Part shown: positions 23,226 through 30,421 of the stretch, piece after piece
How the letters are laid out: each line of letters opens with the position of its first letter
Numbering within the stretch: position 1 is the stretch's first letter
Source of the DNA: CAZHHH01 sp052400685
Lineage (GTDB): Bacteria; Bacteroidota; Bacteroidia; Bacteroidales; Marinilabiliaceae
DNA: 64,000 nt
Reading direction: 5' to 3' (one strand)
Assembly: GCA_052400685.1 (NCBI GenBank)
Contig: JBQTGJ010000007.1
Position numbers and translations under genes: made by a program
Notes under the pieces: generated by a model
What the model was told of the DNA's origin: nothing
Database searches by the model: none
The model's input: the letters and a program-made list of their open reading frames with translations, nothing else

Positions 23226-23917
23226 AAAAAACAAAAAATAAATATGAAAAATTTTATTCTTTAGATCAAAAGAATTCTCTTATTATTAAAAATAGTATCC
23301 CAAACCATTTAAATGAAAATCGGCTTTCAAAAGAAAGCCTGAAAGTAAAATATGGATTTAGCCAAGATGATTTTTTATTACTATATGTTGGAAGATTAGA
23401 TATTGAAAAAGGGATTGATTTACTTTTTAGTATTTTTGAAAAATTAGAACCTTTACATAAACAAATACATCTTGTAATAATAGGGAATGGAGATTATGTC
23501 CCTCCTGAAATGTCATTAAAAAATATTCATTTATTCGGATATTTAAGTAGTGAAGAAATAATGAATGTTTATCAAATTGCAGATATAGGAATTATAACCT
23601 CAAAAGATGAAGAATGTAGTTTTGTCTGTATTGAAATGTTAAGATTTGGATTACCTATTATATCATTAGCTAACGCCGGCCAATCGGAAATTCTTGATAC
23701 TGGATTGTATTCAGAATATCTGGTTAGATACAAACCTCATAATTATTCAGACAGTCATGTAATAGAAGAGTTTATCCTTAAAGTAAATAAATTGATTGAC
23801 TCTTCTGATACTAGGAGAAGCTTAGGCAATGAATCTCTACGGATTTACAACAATTCATTAAGTTTTAATAAGTTTTTCCAAAACTATCATAATCTGATTT
23901 GTTCAGTTGTCATGTAA
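23225..23917 (+). pseudogene. Glycosyltransferase (GT4-like) C-terminal fragment
   Basis: The frame has no start and runs from the peptide stop codon: YEKFYSLDQKNSLIIKNSIPN, LLLYVGRLDIEKGIDLLFSI, LVIIGNGDYV, LFGYLSSEEIMNVYQIADIGI, ECSFVCIEMLRFGLPIISL and so on. This is the nucleotide-sugar-binding half of a GT-B group 1 glycosyltransferase, including the EX7E-like region. The acceptor half (about 170 residues) is missing. A product could start at Met 23510. It may have glycosylated a peptide or have been brought in by rearrangement. Confidence 0.8.
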
Positions 23918-23985
23918 TATTAGCGCCTTATTGTGATATGCCCCTATGATAAAATTTTTAATTTAGGTAAAAAATACTGTCAGGA

Positions 23986-24390
23986 ATGAAAACATGTTTT
24001 ATTATATCTATTACTGTGTTTGCTTTAGTTTCTTGCAATTACACTCATGAAACAGATAGCCCATTAGTTGGTGAGTGGTCGTTTGTTGAAGGTTTTTCCA
24101 ATGGCAAACCAAATTTTGTTAATGAAGAATATAGAACTAAAGTTTTTAATTCAGATGGGACGTTTTATATCTCTAATAGTGAGAATGCCCATGAAAATAT
24201 AGATATTAAAGGAAAGTTTGAGACAATTGATGATACCCGTTTTAAAGAAATATTGGATTCATCAACATCTGTCATTTATGCGTATGAGATTAAAAATGAC
24301 ACATTAACATTTGAAGGAGAAATAAAAATTCCAATGAAAAATGGAAATCATAGATATGTATTAGTCAAAGAAAAGTGGGTAAGGAGATGA
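23986..24390 (+). CDS. Lipoprotein of the peptide locus, lipocalin-like
   Basis: 134 residues with a lipoprotein signal (hydrophobic residues 4-15 and lipobox LVSC, Cys17). The mature part starts with SPLVGEWSFVEGFSNGKPNF and continues TFYISNSENAHENIDIKGKFE and IYAYEIKNDTLTFEGEIKIP. That pattern of a short beta-barrel (WxL..., KxGxF..., DTLTF) matches the lipocalin-like/DUF4488-type domains of Bacteroidota. No function can be stated. In this position it could protect the producer from the peptides. Confidence 0.6.
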   Translation: MKTCFIISITVFALVSCNYTHETDSPLVGEWSFVEGFSNGKPNFVNEEYRTKVFNSDGTFYISNSENAHENIDIKGKFETIDDTRFKEILDSSTSVIYAYEIKNDTLTFEGEIKIPMKNGNHRYVLVKEKWVRR

Positions 24391-24459
24391 TGGAGGATGT
24401 AGCTAACCCGGTAAAGAAGTAAGACAGGAATTGATATCATTTATTTGGTTAAAATTTTC

Positions 24460-24774
24460 ATGATACAGGATACTCAAAAAAAATCAACAGAAACTATGGA
24501 GGAATCATTGAAAACAGGATTCTTTATAGATAAAAATGATCTCAATGAACAAAGTTTTTCAGTGTTAAAAAGAAGACTTAGGCATAAAATGTTAAGCTAC
24601 TTTCTGCCAGTGTTAGCTGGCTTCACAGCGCTATTCTTATTAAAAGAAAAAAACAACTATGATTATGTCCTATTTTTTCTTATTTTAATTTATAGTACCA
24701 TTCTGTATTATTTAATCTATAAAAATAATCTGTTAAAATTGAAACTATATTTTTTTTCAAAGGATAAAAGATAG
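24460..24774 (+). CDS. Small membrane protein of the peptide locus
   Basis: 104 residues from the ATG at 24460 (a TTG at 24445 is an alternative). A ~45-residue charged N-terminal part (KKSTETMEESLKTGFF, LKRRLRHKML) is followed by two membrane helices, FLPVLAGFTALFLL and YVLFFLILIYSTILYYLIY, and a basic end FFSKDKR. No family recognised. Two-helix proteins of this size occur next to bacteriocin genes and may act in immunity. Confidence 0.55.
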   Translation: MIQDTQKKSTETMEESLKTGFFIDKNDLNEQSFSVLKRRLRHKMLSYFLPVLAGFTALFLLKEKNNYDYVLFFLILIYSTILYYLIYKNNLLKLKLYFFSKDKR

Positions 24775-24789
24775 CATTAGGAGGTTTTT

Positions 24790-25180
24790 GGGAGAATTTT
24801 GTCTCGATATTACCAGGCATACTTGTGGTATTTTTTGTTTTCTTTATCAGGGAAATAAAACGAAAATAGGCATTGGGACTAAATGATCGGATCAACTATT
24901 ATTATGGCATAGAATCAGTAATCCACTCTTTGAGTCATTTCAGATTTTGAATCTTTTTTTTCAACTGGCAGATTGCTGCATGGTTGATATCTTCAGTCTA
25001 CGACAAACAAAACAACGCCTGTTCATAGCAAGGTCTTTTTTCAAAAAACAGAGATCCTGTAACTTGATGAAACTACTTCTTACCTGATCCCGAATCAGAA
25101 AGATTCAAGATGCCGGCTAACAGAATGTTTCTGAGATTGGGAAGTGGTCAACGCCCGGGAAAGGTTGAGGAATTAAAAGA
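24790..25180. repeat. Duplicated leader segment, copy 2 (ABC fragment absent)
   Basis: Matches 22339-22651 and then 22918-23004 without the 275-bp ABC stretch; the join is at the single remaining ATCAGAAAG (25094-25102). The first 80 bases encode only the second helix of the small membrane protein at 22227-22418, as a relic. Confidence 0.9.
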
Positions 25181-25189
25181 TTAGAAATT

Positions 25190-25363
25190 ATGAAAAATTT
25201 AAATGAATTTGATGTTCAGGAAATGGATGCAAAAGAAATGAATCTTGTTGATGGTGGGATGATGTTGTTTAAGATTAACTGGAACCTAGTAGGAAAATGG
25301 GGCTTAGCAGGAGCGGGTGTTGGAGGCGCTGCCGGAGCCGCTGCTTACGTTGCATATGCATAA
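25190..25363 (+). CDS. Double-glycine leader peptide precursor 2
   Basis: 57 residues, too short for usual ORF cut-offs. The leader MKNLNEFDVQEMDAKEMN ends LVDGG at 19-23, clearly related to that of precursor 1 (NLD..DV.E...EM). The mature peptide MMLFKINWNLVGKWG, LAGAGVGGAAGAAAYVAYA contains a run of GxxxG-type motifs, as in two-peptide (class IIb) bacteriocins. It starts 9 bases after the duplicated leader segment and lies 24 bases before precursor 3, so the two could be the halves of a two-component bacteriocin. Confidence 0.75.
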   Translation: MKNLNEFDVQEMDAKEMNLVDGGMMLFKINWNLVGKWGLAGAGVGGAAGAAAYVAYA

Positions 25364-25387
25364 TTTATCACATTAAAATATCTTAAA

Positions 25388-25543
25388 ATGATTGAAGAAT
25401 TAACTATTTCGGAAGCCACTGAAACCAATGGAGGTATTATTGCAACAGCTGCCGTATGTCTGTTAGCTTTTGTTGGCGGTGCAGCTCTTGGAGGAGCCGT
25501 AGGAGCAGGTGTCTGTTATGTAGTACGCAAAGTAGTTGAGTAG
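25388..25543 (+). CDS. Double-glycine leader peptide precursor 3
   Basis: 51 residues. A short leader, MIEELTISEATETNGG (GG at 15-16), precedes a 35-residue mature peptide IIATAAVCLLAFVGGAA, LGGAVGAGVCYVVRKVVE. It has a glycine-zipper segment (GGAALGGAVGAG) and two Cys that could form a disulphide. It follows precursor 2 by 24 bases and is closed by a strong terminator, so precursors 2 and 3 are one transcription unit. Confidence 0.72.
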   Translation: MIEELTISEATETNGGIIATAAVCLLAFVGGAALGGAVGAGVCYVVRKVVE

Positions 25544-25554
25544 GGATATAAGAA

Positions 25555-25600
25555 AGAAGATTACTCTAACTTTTGTTGGAGTAATCTTCTTATTGTTTTT
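25555..25600 (+). terminator. Strong terminator after GG peptides 2 and 3
   Basis: Perfect 12-bp stem AGAAGATTACTC / GAGTAATCTTCT with a 12-base loop, followed by TATTGTTTTTGTG. Confidence 0.92.
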
Positions 25601-25662
25601 GTGAAAAGAAATAAGCCAAGTGGAGTCTTCGGTTTCATTAATTTTTAGAATGTTATAATTTT

Positions 25663-25800
25663 ATGAAAAAAAAAGAAAATACAGCTGCGGATTTAAAAAC
25701 TATCGGATTTCAGTTATTAGGGTTCTTATTGGGAGTTCCCTTTGGCGTTGGTGTTGTTGTTCTATTGATATATATTATTCGTGTTATGGTAAGTGACTAA
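25663..25800 (+). CDS. Tiny membrane protein (45 residues)
   Basis: ATG at 25663: a charged start MKKKENTAADLKT, then one long hydrophobic helix, GFQLLGFLLGVPFGVG and VVVLLIYIIRVMV, ending SD. It has no GG leader. It lies after the peptide terminator on the same strand with a similar AT-rich composition. Possibly a self-protection or accessory peptide; short length leaves real doubt that it is expressed. Confidence 0.45.
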   Translation: MKKKENTAADLKTIGFQLLGFLLGVPFGVGVVVLLIYIIRVMVSD

Positions 25801-25874
25801 CCCTTAACTATTTTTTATTTTGATTTATTATTGACATTATTGTTATCTGTTTCAACTTTATATAGTAATATTTT

Positions 25875-25982
25875 ATGAGAGAAATCGACAAAAAATTATT
25901 TATGGATGCCTTATATTATGGCGTAATATTTGGAAGTTTTGTTGCACTTGTAGCTTTTATATTGGATGCTTTCGTTCTTTAA
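25875..25982 (+). CDS. Tiny membrane protein (35 residues)
   Basis: ATG at 25875: MREIDKKLFMDALYYG, then the hydrophobic helix VIFGSFVALVAFILDAFVL. One charged head and one membrane helix, as in the neighbour at 25663. It is too short to classify. Its position among peptide genes is the main reason to list it. Confidence 0.35.
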   Translation: MREIDKKLFMDALYYGVIFGSFVALVAFILDAFVL

Positions 25983-26129
25983 ACATAAAAGAAAAGTATT
26001 CCTAACTTATCAGCCTATCCCTCAAAAATGAGTTTTATAAAATCCTAAGCTCTAATGTTTGTGTGGTAACTCTTCGGTCTACCACGCTATTGTTTTGACG
26101 GTAAGTATTCGGTGTATATTTCGGTTTGA

Positions 26130-26231
26130 TTGTGCCAATTATTTATTGGAGTCATAGTCGCTGGCACTCTTGCCTACATGGCTATTGGAGCTACTGTCTG
26201 TTGGAATATGGCAATAGATAATAGAGAATAA
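26130..26231 (+). pseudogene. Relic of a fourth GG-type peptide
   Basis: The frame reads LFIGVIVAGTLAYMAIGATV, CWNMAIDNRE and stops. This resembles the mature half of precursor 3 (small, Gly/Ala-rich with Cys near the end) but has a stop in front instead of a leader. A terminator follows, as for precursors 2 and 3. Confidence 0.5.
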
Positions 26232-26239
26232 AATTAGAG

Positions 26240-26277
26240 AGAGATTTTACTTAACATGTAGTAGAATCTCTTTTTTA
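26240..26277 (+). terminator. Terminator after the peptide relic
   Basis: AGAGATT ... AATCTCT stem around an AT-rich loop, followed directly by TTTTT. Confidence 0.75.
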
Positions 26278-26346
26278 TAGCTAGGTCATTGAATAAAATA
26301 TGTCGGGGCTTTGAGTTTTTTGAATACTTTTTATAATTGATTTTCT

Positions 26347-26514
26347 ATGAAAAAAACACATGTTTTGTCAGTAATAGGATTGTTGCTAACAACTATCGGG
26401 ATGCTAAGTCAACTTTTATTAGAGGAACTATTTTTTGCTTATGTCTTATTGGGAGTAGGGTTGCTATTTTGTGGGCTAGCCATTTATTTGGAGGTGAAAA
26501 AACGTTTCAATTAA
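26347..26514 (+). CDS. Small two-helix membrane protein (55 residues)
   Basis: ATG at 26347: MKKTHVLSVIGLLLTTIGML, SQLLLEELFFAYVLLGVGLL, FCGLAIYLEVKKRFN. Two hydrophobic helices separated by a short polar turn, with a basic C-terminus. In outline it resembles the 63-residue protein at 22227. It is the last gene of the peptide locus; a role in self-protection is possible but unsupported beyond context. Confidence 0.5.
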   Translation: MKKTHVLSVIGLLLTTIGMLSQLLLEELFFAYVLLGVGLLFCGLAIYLEVKKRFN

Positions 26515-26842
26515 GGATTGAGTTGAAAACCGAGAACCCAAAACGAGAAATAGCTTAAATAAAAATAATTGTGTAGCCTTAAGTAGGACTTGAGTGCATT
26601 TCTCATGAATGCACTCAAGTGTTTAGTAGGAGCACATCCTTCTTCCTGGATTTTAGGCTTAATGTTATTAAATAATAGTTCGTTAAACTTTTGCAGATGC
26701 TTGGTAGAGAGCTGGTTCCAGAACAAAATACATTTACTTTAACTATTTGACAATAAACACTCTGCATGATTGCGCATCTGCGTCTAAGCTTTTTTTAATG
26801 AACTATTGATTAAATCAACTTAGTCACTATTTTTGCTGTTAT

Positions 26843-28648
26843 ATGTTACAAAAAGCCGAACGCTATTATCAACAGGAATTAATTAGTCTCAGTAAAAAGT
26901 TAGAAAAATATAATTCTATTTCTTTAAGAATTGGGATTACAAGGTTGGTGCTATTCATTTCTATAATTTCAGGAATATGGATGTTTTTCTATAATACCCT
27001 TTGGGGGATAGTTGGATTATTTGGAGCCGTTATTTTTGTTTTTGTTGTTGTATTTGATTCAAAAATAAAAGAAAGGTCAGAAAAACTGAATGCCTGGAAA
27101 AGCATACTCGAAGATGAATTAAATGACGATGCGACTAAGAGAACTCTCTATGATGACGGGCAATCATACCTTGATAAGAACCATGAATATGCTAACGACA
27201 TGGATTTATTTGGAAAGTCATCTGTCTTCCACTTTATCAATCGGTGTTATTCAAAATCTGGCTGTGCAGTCTTATCAAGCTGGCTGCTAAATCCCGCATC
27301 GCCTGAAGACATTATCGAGAGACAAGCTGCCATTGCCGAGCTTTCAAGAAAACAACTATTTCGAAAAGAGATGGGGATTAGCGGTGTTATGGGTAGAGAC
27401 AATGATTTATCAGGAAATGAATCTCATTGGCTGGGGAATTATGCGATGCTTAAAAAGCTCGGAAAGTTAAAATTACTCTTGCTTCTTTTTTCAGGGGTAA
27501 ATTTAACTTTACTGTCTTTGTCGATTGCCAATGTTATAATGGTACTTCCTTTTATAGGTTTTTTAACCTTTTCTTATTTTTATATTTATTCTTTTCAATG
27601 GCACAAAATAAAGTACAGCTATCACAATATCTCCAAAACCAATAGGGGTTTAAAATATTTCAGAAGCTTTATAGAACTAATTGAAAAGGAGTCATTTGAC
27701 TCTCAACTGCTTTTGAGAATTCAAGCCGAATTAAAACTAAATCATGAAACCGGAATAAGAACCATTAAGTCGTTGCAAAATATAATTCAGTGGACTGATT
27801 TAAGATTGAATTTTTTCCATCAAATTTTTGTAAATTCTTTTTTTTACACGGATATCTGGCTCCTTTTCAGGATTGAAAAATGGAAGATTTTGCATGGAAA
27901 GCAGTTTTTGAGCTGGCAAAAGTCTATTGGGGAAATAGAAGCATTGCAAAGCTTGGCAGTCATCTACTTCAACCACCCCGAATGGTGTTTGCCTGAAATG
28001 AGTAAGGATTTTCATATTAAACTGGAAAATGTCGGTCACCCTCTTATCCCTGATTCTACACGAGTAAACAATTCATATGAGGTATCCCAAACAGGGGTGG
28101 TGGATGTCCTTACGGGCTCAAACATGTCCGGGAAAAGTACCTTCTTAAGAACTCTTGGGGTTAATATAATTTTAGCTCTTGCAGGAGCACCGGTGTGTGC
28201 AGACAAGATGCTTATTTCTCCTTTAAAATTAATGACTTGCATGCGAATTCAGGATGACTTGCATGATAAAACATCTACTTTTTATGCTGAAATTAAACGG
28301 TTAAAAAGAATCATGATTGAAAATGAAAAAGAATCGCAATCGTTTTTCCTTCTTGACGAACCTCTACGTGGAACGAACAGCAATGATAAAAGAGCTGGGA
28401 GCCTGGCTATCATGAAAAATATTATTATGCAAAAATCAAATGCTGTTATTGCTACTCACGATGTTGCTATTGCTGATTTACCCCAACAATTTGATGAGAA
28501 TATTAGGAAGTTTTATTTTGATATTAAAGTAAATAACGGGCTTATGTTTTTTGATTACAAGCTCCAGAAAGGCCTTTGTAAATCATCTAACGCATCTCTG
28601 CTTTTAAAAGAGATTGGGGTAGATATTTCAAATGTAAATGTTTTTTAA
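26843..28648 (+). CDS. MutS-family ATPase with membrane helices
   Basis: 601 residues. The C-terminal ATPase domain of MutS is clear: Walker A GSNMSGKSTFLRTLGVN at about 424-440, RIQDDLHDKTSTFYAEI, Walker B FFLLDEPLRGTNSND near 500 and ATHDVAIADL. The mismatch-recognition domain is lacking. Instead there are hydrophobic helices at about 30-68 and 205-245. This architecture is a Bacteroidota 'MutS-related' family of unknown function, probably membrane-bound, so mismatch repair is unlikely. The ATG is the first in frame. It has its own promoter region after the peptide locus. Confidence 0.85.
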   Translation: MLQKAERYYQQELISLSKKLEKYNSISLRIGITRLVLFISIISGIWMFFYNTLWGIVGLFGAVIFVFVVVFDSKIKERSEKLNAWKSILEDELNDDATKRTLYDDGQSYLDKNHEYANDMDLFGKSSVFHFINRCYSKSGCAVLSSWLLNPASPEDIIERQAAIAELSRKQLFRKEMGISGVMGRDNDLSGNESHWLGNYAMLKKLGKLKLLLLLFSGVNLTLLSLSIANVIMVLPFIGFLTFSYFYIYSFQWHKIKYSYHNISKTNRGLKYFRSFIELIEKESFDSQLLLRIQAELKLNHETGIRTIKSLQNIIQWTDLRLNFFHQIFVNSFFYTDIWLLFRIEKWKILHGKQFLSWQKSIGEIEALQSLAVIYFNHPEWCLPEMSKDFHIKLENVGHPLIPDSTRVNNSYEVSQTGVVDVLTGSNMSGKSTFLRTLGVNIILALAGAPVCADKMLISPLKLMTCMRIQDDLHDKTSTFYAEIKRLKRIMIENEKESQSFFLLDEPLRGTNSNDKRAGSLAIMKNIIMQKSNAVIATHDVAIADLPQQFDENIRKFYFDIKVNNGLMFFDYKLQKGLCKSSNASLLLKEIGVDISNVNVF

Positions 28649-28676
28649 GTTTCAAATGATTTCTTTGCAATTCATA

Positions 28677-28882
28677 ATGAAAATCCACGTTTTTATTCTT
28701 TTGCTTTTCTTCATTATTTTTCCCCTTTCAGCCCAAACCTTAAAAGGCAAGGTCATTGATGCACAAACCTCAAAATTTTTATCTTTCGTTAATATTGGCA
28801 TAAAAGGTACCCGCCTATGGTACAATTCCTTGAATTTAAATTTTATATTTCAAACACTTAGTTTATGGACAGACTCTAATTA
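28677..28882 (+). pseudogene. N-terminal stub of a CarboxypepD_reg-like protein
   Basis: From ATG 28677: signal peptide (IHVFILLLFFIIFPLSAQ), then TLKGKVIDAQTSKFLSFVNI, GIKGT, the first strands of the regulatory beta-sandwich domain found at the start of many Bacteroidota outer-membrane receptors. The similarity ends at 28810 and the frame then runs into a half copy of the dispersed repeat, which supplies the stop codon. The rest of the receptor is lost. Confidence 0.8.
28828..28877. mobile_element. Half copy of the dispersed palindromic repeat (reverse orientation)
   Basis: Reads as the reverse complement of the left half of subfamily 1: CCTTGAATTTAAATTTTATA, then TTTCAAACACTTAG and TTTATGGACAGACTCT. 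The other half is absent, so the rearrangement that removed the neighbouring receptor gene may have passed through the element. Confidence 0.85.
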
Positions 28883-29080
28883 AAACGGATCTTGCAAAAT
28901 TAAAATAGTGAGACCCTTTACCTAAATTCAACAAATTGGACTTTTTAGTTGCAAACTAACGATGTCTTTGTTCCAGAAACCCAAAAACAGGCTGTTCTTT
29001 TAATTTAGTTGTTGTTTATGCAATATGGTTTATCCGTGTAAAAGATGTATTTTCGTAGCCACTATAAATAACAGGGTGTT

Positions 29081-29419
29081 ATGGATTCTACAAGACAAAA
29101 AAAGATAGGGCGTCTCCTTCAAAAAGAGATGGGCGAAATATTTCAGCGGGAAGTACGCGATGTGGTTAAAGGTACGATGGTCAGTGTGACGGTGGCTCGT
29201 GTAGCCTCTGATATGGGCGTTGCTAAGATTTTTTTAAGCATCTTCCCGACCGAACACAAGGATGAGGTGTTTAAAAATATTAAACAGCACAGTTCACAGC
29301 TTCGTTTTTTATTGGGAAAACGTGTGGGTAAGCAGCTGAGAGTGATTCCTGAGTTGCAGTTTTTTATTGACGACAGCCTGGATTATGCCGAACGTATTGA
29401 TGATTTATTAAAAGATTAG
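29081..29419 (+). CDS. rbfA: Ribosome-binding factor A
   Basis: RbfA is a 30S assembly factor that aids 16S rRNA 5'-end maturation. The 112-residue product has the family features KKIGRLLQKEMGEIFQREV, MVSVTVARVASDMGVAKIFL, HSSQLRFLLGKRVGKQLRVIPELQFFIDDSLDYAERID (given here as family landmarks read in order). Length is normal. It is followed after 11 bases by a methyltransferase gene and, past a palindromic element, by an FtsX-type permease gene, an order I take to be an original operon. Confidence 0.95.
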   Translation: MDSTRQKKIGRLLQKEMGEIFQREVRDVVKGTMVSVTVARVASDMGVAKIFLSIFPTEHKDEVFKNIKQHSSQLRFLLGKRVGKQLRVIPELQFFIDDSLDYAERIDDLLKD

Positions 29420-29430
29420 AGCCGAAGAAT

Positions 29431-30252
29431 ATGCAATATGACCCTATAAAAAAATCGTTGGGAGTAGTTTTTAACAGCACACCGTGGCTGAGAGTCCTTT
29501 TTTATCGTTTGCTTGATCTGCTGCTTTTGCGGTCGTGGTACATACGTCGTGAACTGCGGGCCTGGCGAAAAAGAGTTCCTGATAATGCCTCTATTCTGGA
29601 TGCCGGATCGGGCTTTGGTCAGTATGTATGGCGTTTGGCAAGTATGGGCAGGCTGTTTCGTATTTTGGGTGTGGATGTGAAACCTGAACAGATTGAAGAC
29701 TGTAACAATTTTTTTAGCCGGATGAACCTGTCCGATCGTGTTTCTTTTCGGGAGGCGGATCTGACGACTTTTGATGTGAATGATGTTTACGATTTGGTGT
29801 TGTCGGTGGATGTCATGGAGCATATTGTTGAAGATGAAAAAGTCCTGACTAATTTGTGCCGTTCGCTGCACACGGGTGGTATGTTGCTTATTTCAACGCC
29901 TTCAGATCAGGGTGGTTCCGATACCGATCACCATCATAGCAGCGAGGGCATTTCGGGCTTTATTGATGAACATGTGCGCGATGGATATAACATTAACGAC
30001 ATCAGAGAGAAGTTGTTACATGCCGGTTTTTCAACCGTTGAGGCGCGTTACACCTACGGTACTCCGGGAAGCATCGCCTGGCGATTGTCCATGAAATATC
30101 CCATTGTGATGCTTAACGCCAGTAAACTCTTTTTTTTGGTATTGCCTTTTTATTACATTATAGCTTATCCGGTTGCCTATATTCTGAATCACTTTGATGT
30201 GCTGGGGAACCATGCTAAAGGAACGGGTCTTTTGGTAAAAGCCATCAAATAG
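29431..30252 (+). CDS. Class I SAM-dependent methyltransferase
   Basis: 273 residues. SAM-binding motif I is SILDAGSGFGQYVWRLA, followed by ILGVDVKPEQIEDC, READLTTFDVNDVYDLVLSV and DVMEHIVEDEKVL (motif II-like), then LISTPSDQGGSDTDHHHS. The C-terminal ~60 residues include a hydrophobic stretch (LFFLVLPFYYIIAYPVAYIL), so it may associate with the membrane. The substrate is unknown. It follows rbfA closely; its TAG stop forms the left edge of a dispersed palindromic repeat. Confidence 0.88.
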   Translation: MQYDPIKKSLGVVFNSTPWLRVLFYRLLDLLLLRSWYIRRELRAWRKRVPDNASILDAGSGFGQYVWRLASMGRLFRILGVDVKPEQIEDCNNFFSRMNLSDRVSFREADLTTFDVNDVYDLVLSVDVMEHIVEDEKVLTNLCRSLHTGGMLLISTPSDQGGSDTDHHHSSEGISGFIDEHVRDGYNINDIREKLLHAGFSTVEARYTYGTPGSIAWRLSMKYPIVMLNASKLFFLVLPFYYIIAYPVAYILNHFDVLGNHAKGTGLLVKAIK

Positions 30253-30375
30253 TGCTTGCAGGAAAAAGTTCTACTTCAGCGTTGTGCTTGTCTTCAAAAT
30301 CAAGGCGTTTACCTTTCGAAAATGACTGTTCTTATGACTAGCGTAACGAAGCAGTTGACTTTATAGACAAACACT
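30251..30375. mobile_element. Dispersed palindromic repeat, copy with variant left end
   Basis: The right two-thirds is typical (GTTTACCTTTCGAAAATGAC, CTTATGACTAGCGTAACGAA, TTTATAGACAAACACT). The left end, AGTGCTTGCAGGAAAAAGTT, is like the short extra stretch inside the two RHS remnants. It begins in the stop codon of the methyltransferase gene and separates it from the permease gene. Confidence 0.8.
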
Positions 30376-30421
30376 AAATAGAAGTTTTTTTAGCCGACGC
30401 TGTCTGGTTTTAATTTAGTCT

